A stretch of DNA of 64,000 nucleotides from Alopecurus myosuroides (lineage: Eukaryota; Streptophyta; Magnoliopsida; Poales; Poaceae), in assembly GCA_028641055.1 (NCBI GenBank), contig CM054062.1:270461765-270525764 (forward strand), given 5' to 3'. Every line of letters starts with the position of its first letter. Positions within the stretch are counted from its first letter, which is position 1. The notes under the pieces are model-generated. The model did no database searches, had not been told where the DNA came from, and saw only the letters and a program-made list of their open reading frames with translations. A program made the position numbers and the translations under genes. Positions 12,001-23,143 of this stretch are shown in pieces.

Positions 12001-13908
12001 TCTTTTCCGAGTTGCATCTTCGCTTCTTTTCTACTCTTTCTCTTTTCCTTAACCATCACCCAGTCCCCGAGATTCTGGCCGAGTAGGCAGACACTCTTCC
12101 GAGTAGCCGCCTTCTCGGGTGGAATCTCAAACACTCTGCCTGATACTTGTTTCTTTTGCTTCTCAGAATAGTGTACTGAAGCGGACCCACCTGCACCGCC
12201 AACTTCTCTGGAACCACGCTATTGCCAAGAGGCGCATTGCCGCCCTTGAGAAGGAGAAGGTGATCGCCGAGGAAGCCGACAAGGAAGTCATGAATAGTAC
12301 CATGAGGCTGTCCGAGGTGGAAGGTGCGCTTCTCGCTTACTCGGTTCTTGCGTTTGCTTACGCCCGCTATTGCTTTTTGCGTTAACCATCTCTACTCTGC
12401 AGGGAAACTGAAAGCCCTTGCTGATGAACACGACAACTGCCGTGCCTTTGTTGCGAATGCCGAGACCACCATCAAGAAGCTTGAAGGTAAACCTCTGTCT
12501 ACTCGGTTTGCCTTTGCCTGTTCCTTCCTTTGCCTCTCTGCTAACCGTGCTTTGCTCTTTTCAGAAGATCATAAGAAGTTTGTCCTAGAGCATCAAGATT
12601 GCCTCAAACCTGCAGAGGTGGAGGTGCGACTAATAAGCCAGTCTGCAGCTCTGCAGAGTACACACACTACCGAGATGGAGACGCTGCAACTCCAGCTGCA
12701 GAAGGCACTTCAGGATGCGGTCAAGCTTGGTGACGAGAGGGACAGAGCCATCACCGAGAAGGCAAAAGCTGAGAAAACTTTCAATGCCAAGATAAAAGCC
12801 CTCGAGCAGGAGTGCGAAACGCTGAAAAAAGCCAACGCCGGGTACTTTACTCAGCTGGATAGTCTGCGCTTGCTTGAGGAGAAGCACATTTCCAATGAAG
12901 AGACATGGAAGATCCAGTTGCAGCAACTGCGCCACGAGCTTCATAGTAAGTTTTCCTCCTTTCTGCCTTTCTTCTACTCGGTTCTGCCTCTTCTTGGATC
13001 CTGTGACTGAATTTCTCACCTGCTTTTGTGCAGAAATCTTCCCTGATCTCGTGTCCGCTTGCGCGCCAGCTTTGGCCAAGGCCCGAGCAGCTCGCGCTGA
13101 GAAGGGCGAGGACGCGGATACCAGAGCCGAGATCGAGGACAGCCTGCTGGTGATGCGAGGGCACTTCGAACGCCTGGCCGGCATGGGCACCGACCTGGTG
13201 CGCGTCGCCTTCGAGCTCCACAAGCTCTTCTGGCCTGAAGATTCCGCGCCGACAACCATTGATGGCCTTGCTCTGAAGCTGCACAATGTGAAGGCTGAAT
13301 TGAAGAAGTGGCGCGCCTCGGGAGCTCGGGCGGGCGCTGATTTGATGCTGCTCTGCGTCGCCTCTTGGTACGAGAATCTGAACATGCAGGTCATCCGCGG
13401 GAAGCGCGCCAATTCCAAGTGGGAGACGGATCCCAGCTGCGTGACCACGCGCAAACTCATTGCGTATGAGGTTGCCGAGTGCGCGGATACGGCCACCTTC
13501 ATCGATGGCCTCCCTGAGCCCGACACCGAGATGGAGGAGGACGAGGAGGAGGATGAAGAAACAGACCCCGAGCTGGGCTTCTTCGATTCACCCCAGAGCA
13601 AGGGGAAGGCCGCGATCATCGCGAGTAGCGATGAAGAGACCGAGGAGGTCGACACCGCTGCCCTCGAGTTCGGCACCTCATCTGGAGCCGCTCTCGACGA
13701 CACGGTACGCCCCCCAGGCCAAGCCTCTGGTCCATCCGAGATGGAGCAGTTCGCCACCGTCCACGCGGAAGCGGATGCGACCAACACAAGCGCCGAGGAG
13801 GAAGCCGCGAAAGCAGCTGCAGCCAGCTCGGAGGCGGAGGCCAACCAGACCGCCACCGAGAATGAAGCAGCCCAGGCCAGCACCGACAACATCGCCTCTT
13901 CAACATGA
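9007..13908 (+). pseudogene. Element B antisense multi-exon gene (aORF), one premature stop
   Basis: Eight exons can be placed: 9007-9900, 10224-10407, 10500-10713, 10845-11985, 12167-12323, 12403-12486, 12565-12945 and 13034-13908. All seven introns are GT-AG and all phases agree, giving 3,930 nt (1,310 codons including the stop). ATG at 9007 fits the TATA box at 8832. One TGA at 9694-9696 (codon 230) breaks the frame, which is otherwise open. The N-terminal third contains a conserved block (GFGLPASDF, LPPNAGVF, FLGIHP) also present in A's aORF. Exons 3-4 are acidic, Ala/Pro/Glu-rich and contain Lys/Arg clusters suggestive of nuclear import. Exons 5-7 form a long predicted coiled coil. Exon 8 is a mixed domain plus a Glu/Ala acidic tail. 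The function is unknown; I see no catalytic motif. Confidence 0.8.
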
Positions 13909-14578
13909 TCTTATCCTGCAAGCTTTTTCACTCAAACACTTATCAGATCCCCGGGATGCCGGGTGCAGATGTATCAGACTCATTTACATTTTCTCTTGCT
14001 ACTCAATTTTATTTCCACTTGTTATCTTTATTTTAATCATTTTGAGCAGCCCAGGCTCAATGCCGGGTTGCGTTTCCATGCGAGTCCCCGAGTTGCGTTT
14101 CTTGTTCACCCTCTCCTTTCATCTCTGCTCTACCCGCAACTTGTTGCTTTTTTGGTATTCGAGTCACAAGAGTCAAAGAGTAGGGCTGCAAATACTTGGC
14201 CACTAGAAACAATCATAGTAACGCAGCCCACCACTTAGCCGAAAAGACAAGATAGAGAACAAAAGTAACAAACACTCTACTCGGTTCCTGCACTTTTTCT
14301 TCTTTAGCGATTTTCTTGTGCTCATTGACCTTTTGCTTGTTCTCTTGCTTGCCATGAAGCCGGGTTTCGGACAGCAGCAGAGTCGAAGAGTTGGCATATA
14401 GGTTTAGACACAGTACTCAATACGCTTATGAGTTCGGAAGTGAAGCAACCGAATAGATAAACAGTAAAGCCGAGTAAAAACACTTAGAGCGATTTTGGAC
14501 GAGGGCAGTCCCCGAGAACAATTTCAGATTGCAGAGTAGAATTTCAACTCGGATAAGAGGGTACATACACATCTTTGC
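13909..14578. other. Element B convergent 3' region between aORF and pol
   Basis: T-rich sequence after the aORF stop and before the pol stop. It must hold the 3' ends of both convergent transcripts. It contains CTACTCGG near 14278, GCCGAGTAA near 14471 and a polypurine-tract-like sequence (CTCGGGGACTGCC, - strand) at about 14506-14518. I see no further gene. Confidence 0.6.
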
Positions 14579-17500
14579 TTACGAATGAAAACGACGGAGT
14601 AGAGCTACATTCCAAGGGCGCTTGATTTCCTCTCCAGATTTATCAGCCCTGTTCGCCTGTGGTGGGCGCACATCTACAAGATAGTAAGCATCGTTGTGCA
14701 GCGCTTTGCTCACAATGAAAGGCCCTTCCCATGGAGGAGACAACTTGTGCATCCCGGCTGTGCGCTGCACAAGCCTAAGGACCATGTCTCCTTCTCGGAA
14801 AACCCTTGGGTTCACCTTTCGGCTATGATAACGTCGCAGGTTTTGCTGGTAGATAGCCGAACGTGACAGAGTCAGCTCTCTTGCTTCTTCAAGCAGGTCA
14901 ACGTCATCTTCTCGAGCTTCTCTCGCCTCCACCTCAGTGTAGAGGGTTACTCGGGGGGAGTCATGCTCTAAGTCTATTGGCAACACGGCCTCATCCCCGT
15001 ATACCAAGAAGAATGGCGTGTAGCCGGTTGACTGGTTAGGGGTAGTCCTTAGACTCCACAACACCGCTGGCAACTCGTCTAGCCAACACCCAGGTGTTTT
15101 CAGCAGTGGCTCAATCAGCCTTGGCTTTATGCCAGCCAGTACCATACCATTTGCTCTCTCGACTTGCCCATTGGAGGCAGGGTGCGCGACTGACGCAACG
15201 TCTAGTCGGATATGCTTATCTGCAGAATCGCACCATTGCCCCCTCTGCGAAATTGGTGCCGTTGTCGGTGATGATGCTGTGCGGGTAGCCATATCTCATG
15301 ATCACATCTTTCACGAATTTCACAGCTGTGACTCCATCGCACTTCCGAATAGGCTTCACTTCAATCCACTTGGTGAACTTGTCCACCATGACCAAGATAT
15401 GTGTCATATTGCCTTTAGCCGGCTTGAAGGGGCCAACCATATCCAAACACCAAACGGCAAACGGCCATGTGATAGGGATTGTTTTCAGCTCGGAGGCAGG
15501 CATGTGAATCTTACTTGCGAACATCTGGCAGCCATTGCACTTCCTCACTATATCTTCAGCTTGCTGCAGGGCTGTGAGCCAGTAGAAGCCATGCCAAAAA
15601 GCTTTCTTGACCAATGCCCGAGAAGAGGCGTGGTGCCCGCATTCTCCTTGATGTATCTCCAACAATATCTCTCCTCCTTCTTCTGGGTCCACACAACGTT
15701 GCAGCACGCCAGTGGCACTTCTCTTGTGCAGCACATCTCGGACAATAGTGTAGCCCTTGGATCTTCTCTGAATCTGCCTTGCAGTCACCTCATCTTCAGG
15801 TAGACTGCCGTCCCTTAGAAAGGATAATATGGGCATAGCCCAACTCGGTCTCTCCCGTGTGGGAAACACTGGTTCGTCTAGTTCCATTGGGACAGGCTCT
15901 TGTGGTTGCTCAGGAGGAGTAGGAGCGCTTCTCTGTAGCCCTGATCGGTTGGCAAGGACCTCCTCAATGAACGCGACAACCTCTGGATTAAGGACGGCAG
16001 TCCCCGAGTATGGAGTGGCAGTCCCCGAGTAAGGAGTGGCAGTCCCCGGGTAAGGAGTGGCAGTCCCCGGGTAAGGAGTGGCAGTCCCCGAGTATGGAGT
16101 GGCAGTCCCCGAGTAGGGAACGACAGTCCCCGAGTAGAGGACGGCAGTCCCCGGGTTTCCTGTAGCACTCTCCCAGTCAATCTCCATGGGATCAGATTCC
16201 TCACCTGGCAGAGAAGGAACGAATATAGACTCCGAGTTGGGAGAAGGCTTGATGGATGGCTTCCTCAAATGCTCCAAGGCGATTCCCGCCGGGATGGATT
16301 GCCGAGAAGATCCCAACTTGGATAACTCATCTGCTGCTTCGTTCTCTGCTCGGTGAATGTGCTGGAACTCACAACCTTCGAAGAACCCAGTCATAGACTG
16401 CACCAGGAAACGATATGACGCCATGTTGGCATCTAGAGCATCCCATGTACTCGAGACTTGCTGCACCACCAGATCTGAATCTCCGTAGCATATGATGCGC
16501 TGCACGCCAACCTCCTTTGCTACTCGCAAACCATGCACCACTGCCTCGTACTCTGCTACATTGTTAGATGCCATGAAGTGAATCTGCAACACATACTTGA
16601 GCTGATCTCGCTTAGGTGACGTAAGCACGACACCAGCACCAAGGCCTTCCTTCACCTTTGAGCCATCAAAGTGCATCTTCCAGTAATTGGAAACTGGAGC
16701 AGGAGGTTCATACTGCACCTCGGCCCAGTCCACAAGAAATTCCGCCAGGATCTGAGACTTGATAGCTTCTCTTCTCGTATACGCAGGAGCGTACGCAGCT
16801 AGCTCAATCGCCCACTTGGCCACTCTGCCACTCGCTTCCTTGTTGCCCATGATATCCGAGATGGGAGCAGAGCTCACAACTGTGATAGGATGCTCCTGGA
16901 AATAATGCTTCAGCTTCCTGGCGCCTAGGTACACACCATAGGTCATCTTCTGGTAATGCGGGTAGTTTTGCTTGGAACTGGACAACACTTCACTGAGATA
17001 ATATACCGGGCGCTGCACACTCTTGCCTTCTTCTTCTCGTTCCACCACAACCACCACGCTGACTACTCGGTTAGTCGCAGCAATGTACAGTAGCATTGGC
17101 TCCTTGGGTAGCGGACTAGCCAAGATGGGAGCACTAGCTAGCATTGCTTTCAGCTCATTGAATGCCACGTCCTCTTGCGGAGTCCAGACAAACTTGTCAC
17201 TTTTCTTCATCAGTTGGTATAGAGGAAGGGCCTTCTCGCCCATTCGACCCAGAAAACGGCTCAGAGATGCCAAACAACCTGTGAACTTCTGCACATCTTT
17301 CAGTGATCTCGGTAAAGACATGCTCTCAATAGCTTTTATCTTTGAAGGGTTGGCTTCAATGCCCCGACTAGAAACCAGAAAACCGAGTAGCTTTCCAGCC
17401 GGTACACCAAAGGTGCACTTACTCGGATTCAGTTTCATTTTGTACTTGCGTAGGTTAGCAAAGGTTTCCTCCAGGTCGGCAAGCAGAGTATGTGTTTTAT

Positions 17501-18128
17501 TCGTTTTGATGACAATGTCATCTACGTACACCTGCACATTCTTGCCGAGCTGGTCGTGCAAGCATTTCTGCATGCATCTCTGATAGGTTGCACCCGCATT
17601 CCTCAAGCCAAAACACATGACACGATAGCAATAAGCCCCGTACGGGGTAATGAAAGCAGTCTTTATTTGATCAGCAGGATTGAGTGCAATCTGGTGGAAA
17701 CTAGAGTAGGCATCTATGAAAGACAGCAGTTCACAACCAGCAGTGGAATCGATCACCTGATCGATGCGAGGTAGCGGGAAAGGATCCTTGGGGCATGCCT
17801 TGTTCAAGTCGGTGTAGTCGACGCACATACGCCATGCGGTAGCAACCTTGGGGTCCTCCTTCTTCTTCTCGACCATGACTGGGTTGGCTAACCAATCCGG
17901 GTGCAGCACCTCCATGATGAAGTTACTTATCAGCAGCTTGGTGATCTGGTCACCAATGGCCTTCCTTCTCTCATCTCCGAAGCGGCGCATAGCCTGCTTC
18001 ACTGGTTTGGCGTCGGGACGCACATGTAAAGAGTGCTCAACCAACTCCCTCGGGACTTCTGGTAGATCTTCATTGGACCAGGCGAAAACATCCCGATTCT
18101 CACGGAGGAAGTGGATGAGCTCGCTTTC
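14579..18128 (-). pseudogene. Element B pol: reverse transcriptase, RNase H and integrase, nearly intact
   Basis: RT shows MCVDYTDLNKACPKD, FIDAYSSFHQI, CFGLRNAGATYQR and an intact YVDD box (VYVDDIVI). Both RNase H blocks are present (ASNNVAEYEAVVHGL, GDSDLVVQQV). A 7-residue Gly-Thr-Ala-Thr-Pro-Tyr-Ser repeat linker precedes integrase. Integrase has the HHCC zinc domain (HHASSRALVKKAFWHGFYW, CNGCQMF) and the catalytic residues in CLDMVGPF, IITDNGTNF and NGQVERANG. Two lesions are seen. An in-frame TAG at 18129-18131 separates protease from RT, and a frameshift at about 15216-15235 lies between the second aspartate and the glutamate of the integrase core. The C-terminal integrase frame stops at 14579. 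Confidence 0.9.
15996..16157 (-). repeat. 21-bp minisatellite in the RNase H-integrase linker
   Basis: About eight tandem copies of a 21-bp unit whose + strand core is GGCAGTCCCCGAGTA. In frame it encodes a heptapeptide repeat (Thr-Pro-Tyr-Ser/Pro-Gly-Thr-Ala). On the - strand each copy contains CGGGGACTGC, identical to the core of the element's polypurine tract at 8314-8325. Copies differ mainly at CCCCGAG/CCCCGGG. Confidence 0.9.
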
Positions 18129-21100
18129 CTATTTCTCCGCCAACCCGGAGCCAATGATTGCTACGCGGTCGGGGAACTCGGGGTCAACCTGGACCTTCTT
18201 TGTCTCCTTGGCAGCTTGGAAAGCGGTACCATGCTGGGTACTCGGCACACCTTGTGCACCAGCTTGTGCGGACTGAGCCATGGCCACTACCTCGTACATC
18301 TTCTTCTCGGCAGCAATCACCATCGACTCCGCCAACTGGGAGCTGGCGGAGGCACACTCCATGGACTTCTTGTAATCACCAGAGATAGTAATGATGCCAT
18401 TAGGACCAGGGATCTTCATCTTCAGATATGCAACATGGGTAGAGGCCATGAACTTGCTCAGAGCAGGCCTGCCGAGTAGAGCATGATAGGGGCTCTGTTG
18501 ATCAACCACTTCAAACTGCAGGCGCTCTGTGCGACAGTTTTCCCGGGTACCGAATAGCACATCGATCCACACTCGGCCAATCGGGTTGCACGAGATCCCG
18601 GGCACAATGCCATGGAAGGTGGTCTTGCTAGGCAGCATCATGTTCTCGGCCAAGCCAAGCTTCTCGAGTGTGTCTTTGTACACAATGTTGATGCTGCTGC
18701 CGTTGTCGATTAGCACCTTGCTGAACCTCACATTCTTCTCGGGACCCAGGAAAGTAGGATCCAGCACCAAGGCGTAAGTACCCGGGTTGGGCATCACCTT
18801 GGGATGATCTACTCGGGACCACCTGATCTCCTGGTCACACCAATACATGTAGTGAGGGACAGCAGGAATCACTGCATTGACCTCCATGGCCCGCCTGTGC
18901 TGTGATTGCTTGTCGACTGCCTCAGAAGTGAAGATCATGTAGCTCTCATGGTGCTCTTGGTACCGATTGGAGCCACTGCCCCCATTGTTGCCATTGTTGT
19001 TGCCCTGGTAGTTGTTGTTGTTGCCTCTGTTGTTGTTGTTGCGGTTGTAGTTGTTGTTGTTGTTGCGGTATCTCTCATTGTTGAAGTTCTGGTTGGCTCC
19101 TAAAGCCACCTGGTTCACATTCTCTCTTCTCGGGTACACTGGCGGCCGAGCTGCGGGTGCGCGAGTAGGCTGCACATTGGCATTGGCCGCTGGTAGAGGA
19201 GGAGGAGGAGGCAAGCCATCACTCTTGATCGCCTCCCACCACTCGCACTGCCGAGTAGTGTGGTTAGCAGGCCTCGAGGGGTGGTGAGTGTGAAAGCTGC
19301 ATGGGCCATCCTTCATGTCATCAAAGACAAACTTCTTCGGCTGCTCGGAGTTCCCGCTACCCGACTGAGAAGCGCGGAAAGGTTTCTTGTTGCCCTGGCC
19401 CTGGTTCTGGTTCTGCCCGTAGGCTCCAGCAGGTTTCTGCCTTTGGCCACCCCCAGCTCCAACAGTCACTGCATTCACCTCTTCAGGATCATACCGAGTA
19501 TCTACTCGGCGCTTGTTGCGGAACTCGTTGCGCTTGCTGTTGCTGAAGTTTCTTCTCGGCTCAGAGGAGTCCATCAGTGGCTGAGTAGGATCACCAAGTG
19601 CGTACTGATCCGCAATCTTGATGGTCTCCGCCAGAGTGTTCGGCATCTCCCTCTGCAATCTCTGCCATAGCATACTGCCATGCCTGCATCCCTGCGCAAA
19701 CCAAGTGATGGCCTGTGCTTCATTCACGCCCTCACAGGTGTTCCTCAACGTGCTCCACCGAGTAAGATACTCGCGATCCGTCTCGTCTTCTCGCTGCCTG
19801 CAAGCGGACAGCTGTTGTGGCCTATTCGGCCTCTTGTATGTGCTGGTGAAATTGCTGATGAAGGCATCCGAGAAGTCCAGCCAGCAGTTAATGCTGTTCT
19901 TGGGCAAGTTGTTGAGCCAAGTGCGGGCTGGACCCTCTAGCATCTGCGGAACATAGCGCACCGCCCATCTTCTGTTGCCATTCGCGATATGGACCGCGGT
20001 GACATAGTCATTGAGCCAATCTTCGGGCTTGGTGCTGCCATTGTAGCTCTTGGTGCCTCTCGCGAGCTGGAAGCCCTTCACGGAAGGCTCGTTCATGATG
20101 CGCGGGCCAAAGCACTCGGGGCCAGGAGGACTCGTGCTCTCAAGCCGCGCTGACAAGCTGATACGATCCAGCTGATGCCTTGCATCTCCAGGCGCCAACA
20201 CGCGCTCACCAACACGGTCATGAATATCATAGCCAGCCATCTCCATGGCCGAGTAGCCGTCATCGTACCTGTCCACCTGCACAGCTGCAGGCTGCTCCAC
20301 CGGGTTGGCGACTGGTGCCACTGGGCGTGGCTGCTGCCTCTGCCGAGTAGGCTGAGCTGCGGGTTGCCGAGAAGGACCTGGACGCGCAGCATCCCGGGCA
20401 CGGCTTTGAGCTTGGTGGGCTTGAGAGCCTGCTCTTGCAGCGTTGTGTTCCTGCCCGGGCTGCTGCGGCACAGCGAGCTGTTTCGCGGCAGCAGCCGGGT
20501 CATACACCTGCATTTGCCTATCTCTGCCCGAACGCCCGCTGCGGCTCTTCTCGCGGCTAGGATGCGGAGACGAGGCCTGATCGTTAGATCTTGCCGCGTG
20601 CGAGTGAACCACCTGCGAAGCCCCAGCACCCGGGTTGGCCTTCCGGAACTCCTCGTTCTGCCTAGCAGCCTCCAACACCAACTCGTTGAGCCTTTCCTGC
20701 TGCCTAAGACGCGCATCGCCATCTAGGCGAGGCAACTCGGCAGCTACAGCCTCTGCAGCTCTAAGTGTCTTGGCGGGTGTGCTATATCTGGGCCTGGTGG
20801 AGGTGTTTGCGGTGGCGGACTGAGCAGGAGCCTCTACAACTGTCGCCATCTCGGCACCAAGATTGCGCCGAGTGGCACCTACTCTGCTAGGCCTCCTAGC
20901 AACTGGCGTGAAGCCGTGAGCCTTGTTGTACTCGAGCTGATCTAGACTCAACTCCAACCTCACCTTATCCAACTCTGCCTGCTCGGCAAGCAGCTCCAGG
21001 CGTTGCCGCTCGAGCTGCTCCCTCATGGACAGGAGCTCGATGTCGGTGGGGGTTGGCATGCCAGGTCGCGTAGCCGACGCGGGAATGACCGTAGACGTGG

Positions 21101-21549
21101 AAGGCGGCAAGTTGCTCTCCTTCTCGTAGGGCAGGTGAACCCTGCCACCAGCCGGTGCATCAATCTCCTCGACGACGGCCGCAACGCCAGTAGCGGCTGC
21201 GCCAGTGTTTGCCGCCAAGCCCGTCACCATCACCTCAGCGCAGTTCGCAGAGCGACACGCGGGCCTTCCGCGAGCAGCGATCACCGCGGGAGGATCCTCC
21301 GCGTCATGCACCAGATCGGGATATGCGCGGTTGGAGACGGTGGCGATGTAGACAAGGTGAGAGCCGAAGGAGATCACCGAGCCGCCCTCCGGCATGGGCC
21401 TGCCGCCGAAATCCCCGGCGTTGTCGGTGACGAAGTCGAAGGAGCCGAATCTGTGGACAAGGCCACAGACCACGCGCTCCGCTGAAGAAGATCCCGTCCG
21501 AACAGAAACTCCAGCCAGCGCCGCTGGTTGCCCCACGGTGGGCGCCAAC
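18129..21549 (-). CDS. Element B gag-protease
   Basis: The frame is open from the primer binding site to the TAG at 18129-18131, and also upstream into LTR-2, so the start codon cannot be fixed. The N-terminal ~300 residues contain a Leu/Glu-rich helix (EQLERQRLELLAEQAEL) and an Arg/Gln/Pro-rich disordered stretch. The retrotransposon gag domain lies at about 19620-20090 with the motifs GPARTWLNNLPKNSI and FTSTYKRPNRPQQL. A Cys/His cluster (CSFHTHH with HTTRQC) at about 19240-19310 is probably a divergent zinc knuckle. An Asn-rich repeat tract follows. The protease carries IDNGSS at about 18700 and the flap-like FHGIVPGIS. Known role: particle formation and polyprotein processing. It is intact apart from the terminal TAG in front of RT. 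Confidence 0.85.
18981..19083 (-). repeat. Asn-codon (AAC) repeat tract in gag
   Basis: The + strand shows GTT/TTG triplet runs separated by short interruptions. In frame on the - strand they encode runs of two to five asparagines with Arg, Gly and Tyr between them. This is a low-complexity linker between the gag zinc-knuckle region and the protease. Confidence 0.9.
21532..21549 (-). promoter_or_regulatory. Element B primer binding site
   Basis: Directly next to the 5' LTR (LTR-2), the - strand reads GTTGGCGCCCACCGTGGG. This is the position of the tRNA primer site, and TGGCGCC-type sites are typical of Tat/Retand elements. I do not assign the tRNA species. Confidence 0.75.
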
Positions 21550-22424
21550 TGTCGTGGTGGTGTCACGGCAGATGCCATGGGATGGCTAAAGATGTGGGGA
21601 CGAAGGACGCTGGAGGTGCTCGGGGAGGGATCACGCGACGAGTAGCCGCGTGAGGTACGAAGTAAACACTGCAAACAACACGATCTACCCAGGTTCAGGG
21701 CCCTCGTGAGGAGGTAAAACCCCTACTCCTGCCTTTCTTTGTATATTCTGGTGTCTCACCGAGTAGCCACAGTACAATGTTCTTGCTACCGAGTAGCCAC
21801 TCTCCTCTCTAGATGATGAACTAGGTCAAGAACTTAGGGTTTCCAGTGTCCCAGTATGCGATGCCTCACGCAGGAGGCGGCGGGGCACCTTATATACACG
21901 GTGCCCAGCCGGATACGTCCAAACATGGACAAGTGTCGACATAGTGTGCACATCGTCCTTCTTCCGGGTTCCCGCTGATAGCTTTGGTTCCTAATCTTGG
22001 CTGCATCTGGAAAGTCGTTGGGCAAAACAAGGGGACAGACTGGTATCACTGTGCCAAACACAGAGTAGGGCCCCCTTATCCTGCGACGGCCTGCTTCCAT
22101 GCTGTCACTGTCAGGCAGGCCGGTCCCAGATGAACAGTAGTTCGAATGCTGCCAAGTACGGACCCAGGATACGCGGGATCCTGTGTCAGAACGGCTCCTT
22201 TGACTTTCTGGCCCGAGTAGGTTCCCGCCAATTTTACTCGGGCCAACTCTTCTACTCGAATGGATGTAACTTGACTGATATCTCCTTCCGGTCATCTTGA
22301 GGTGAGACCGAGTAGCAGTCGACCGGGTAGCGAGTACCGGGTAGTCGGCTACTCGACCAAACCTCTCTTCTGTAAGTCGCCTTTACCACTTGCCTTTACC
22401 CTACTCGGGGGTAACCCCCCGACA
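21550..22424 (-). repeat. Element B LTR-2 (5' LTR of the main body)
   Basis: 875 bp, TGTCG...CGACA, same orientation as LTR-1. Its U3 end (22424) is not at the edge of the insertion. It is followed by GCAGT, as LTR-1 is on its internal side, and then by foreign joining sequence. Confidence 0.95.
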
Positions 22425-23143
22425 GCAGTGGAGAGAACGCCCGCTGCGGCGCGAAAGGTTGCGCGGATGGTGGAGAGTCGGAGAGATTGGGTGGAAGAAA
22501 AGAATCCGCAGCGGCGCGAAAGGTTGCGCGGCGGCGGAGAGCTCGGCGGCGGAGAAGAACAGAGAGACGAAAGGGGAAAAGTGCGAAGGGAGGAGAAAAG
22601 GAAGTTACCGGCGGAGGTATTTATATCCTCTCCGCGGTTTACCGTTACCATCGGGGAAGTGGGATCGATCGTGGCGTGTGGTGGGGCCTGTGGCCGACTG
22701 GAAACGCACACACGCGCGAGGCGCGCGCGTAACGGCCACAGCGGATCCCACTACCAGATCGTGGCCAATTACTGCGCGTGATGGGACATAACGAGCCAGT
22801 GGGCCCGCCCCGTAAAAACTGGGCGCGTGGCACCTCGTGTCGTGGCAGCGAAACGACGGGGTCACGGATGCTCGACACGTGTCCGGTTGCCGAGCGGAAG
22901 GCTGGATCGTGCTCTGCGCTGCAAAGACGCCAGAGGAGAAATTCTCTAAGTCCTTTTACTCGGTTACAGAGTAGAAAGCAGGTGTTATTCGGAAGACAGG
23001 AAACTCAAGGCACTTTCTAGAGTACTACTCGGAGGTCGTTTACTCGGCATCTTGAGGTTCAAGGGCTACGAGGCAAAGATTGGTTTTAAGCTGGCAGAGC
23101 CTAGTGAACGAGTTCGCAAGACTCAACCAGCTTCGGGGACTGC
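22425..23143 (+). other. Inverted, truncated 3' internal fragment of element B with junction filler
   Basis: 22461-23143 is the reverse complement of 8314-8996 (aORF leader, TATA region and polypurine tract) with a few substitutions, and leads into LTR-3. 22425-22460 does not match that region. It starts with GCAGT and ends with a copy of CGGCGCGAAAGGTTGCGCGG (22447-22466), which recurs at 22512-22531, so it looks like locally templated filler at a join. Reading frames here are only shadows of the aORF leader. Confidence 0.85.

Noticed and set aside
12630..13892. 420-residue open frame on the - strand over the aORF 3' exons
   Set aside because: Ser/Ala-rich shadow of the acidic coiled-coil exons. 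It crosses two consistent introns of the sense gene.
18158..21645. Many + strand open frames opposite element B gag
   Set aside because: They mirror the intact gag-protease frame on the - strand and show no domain.
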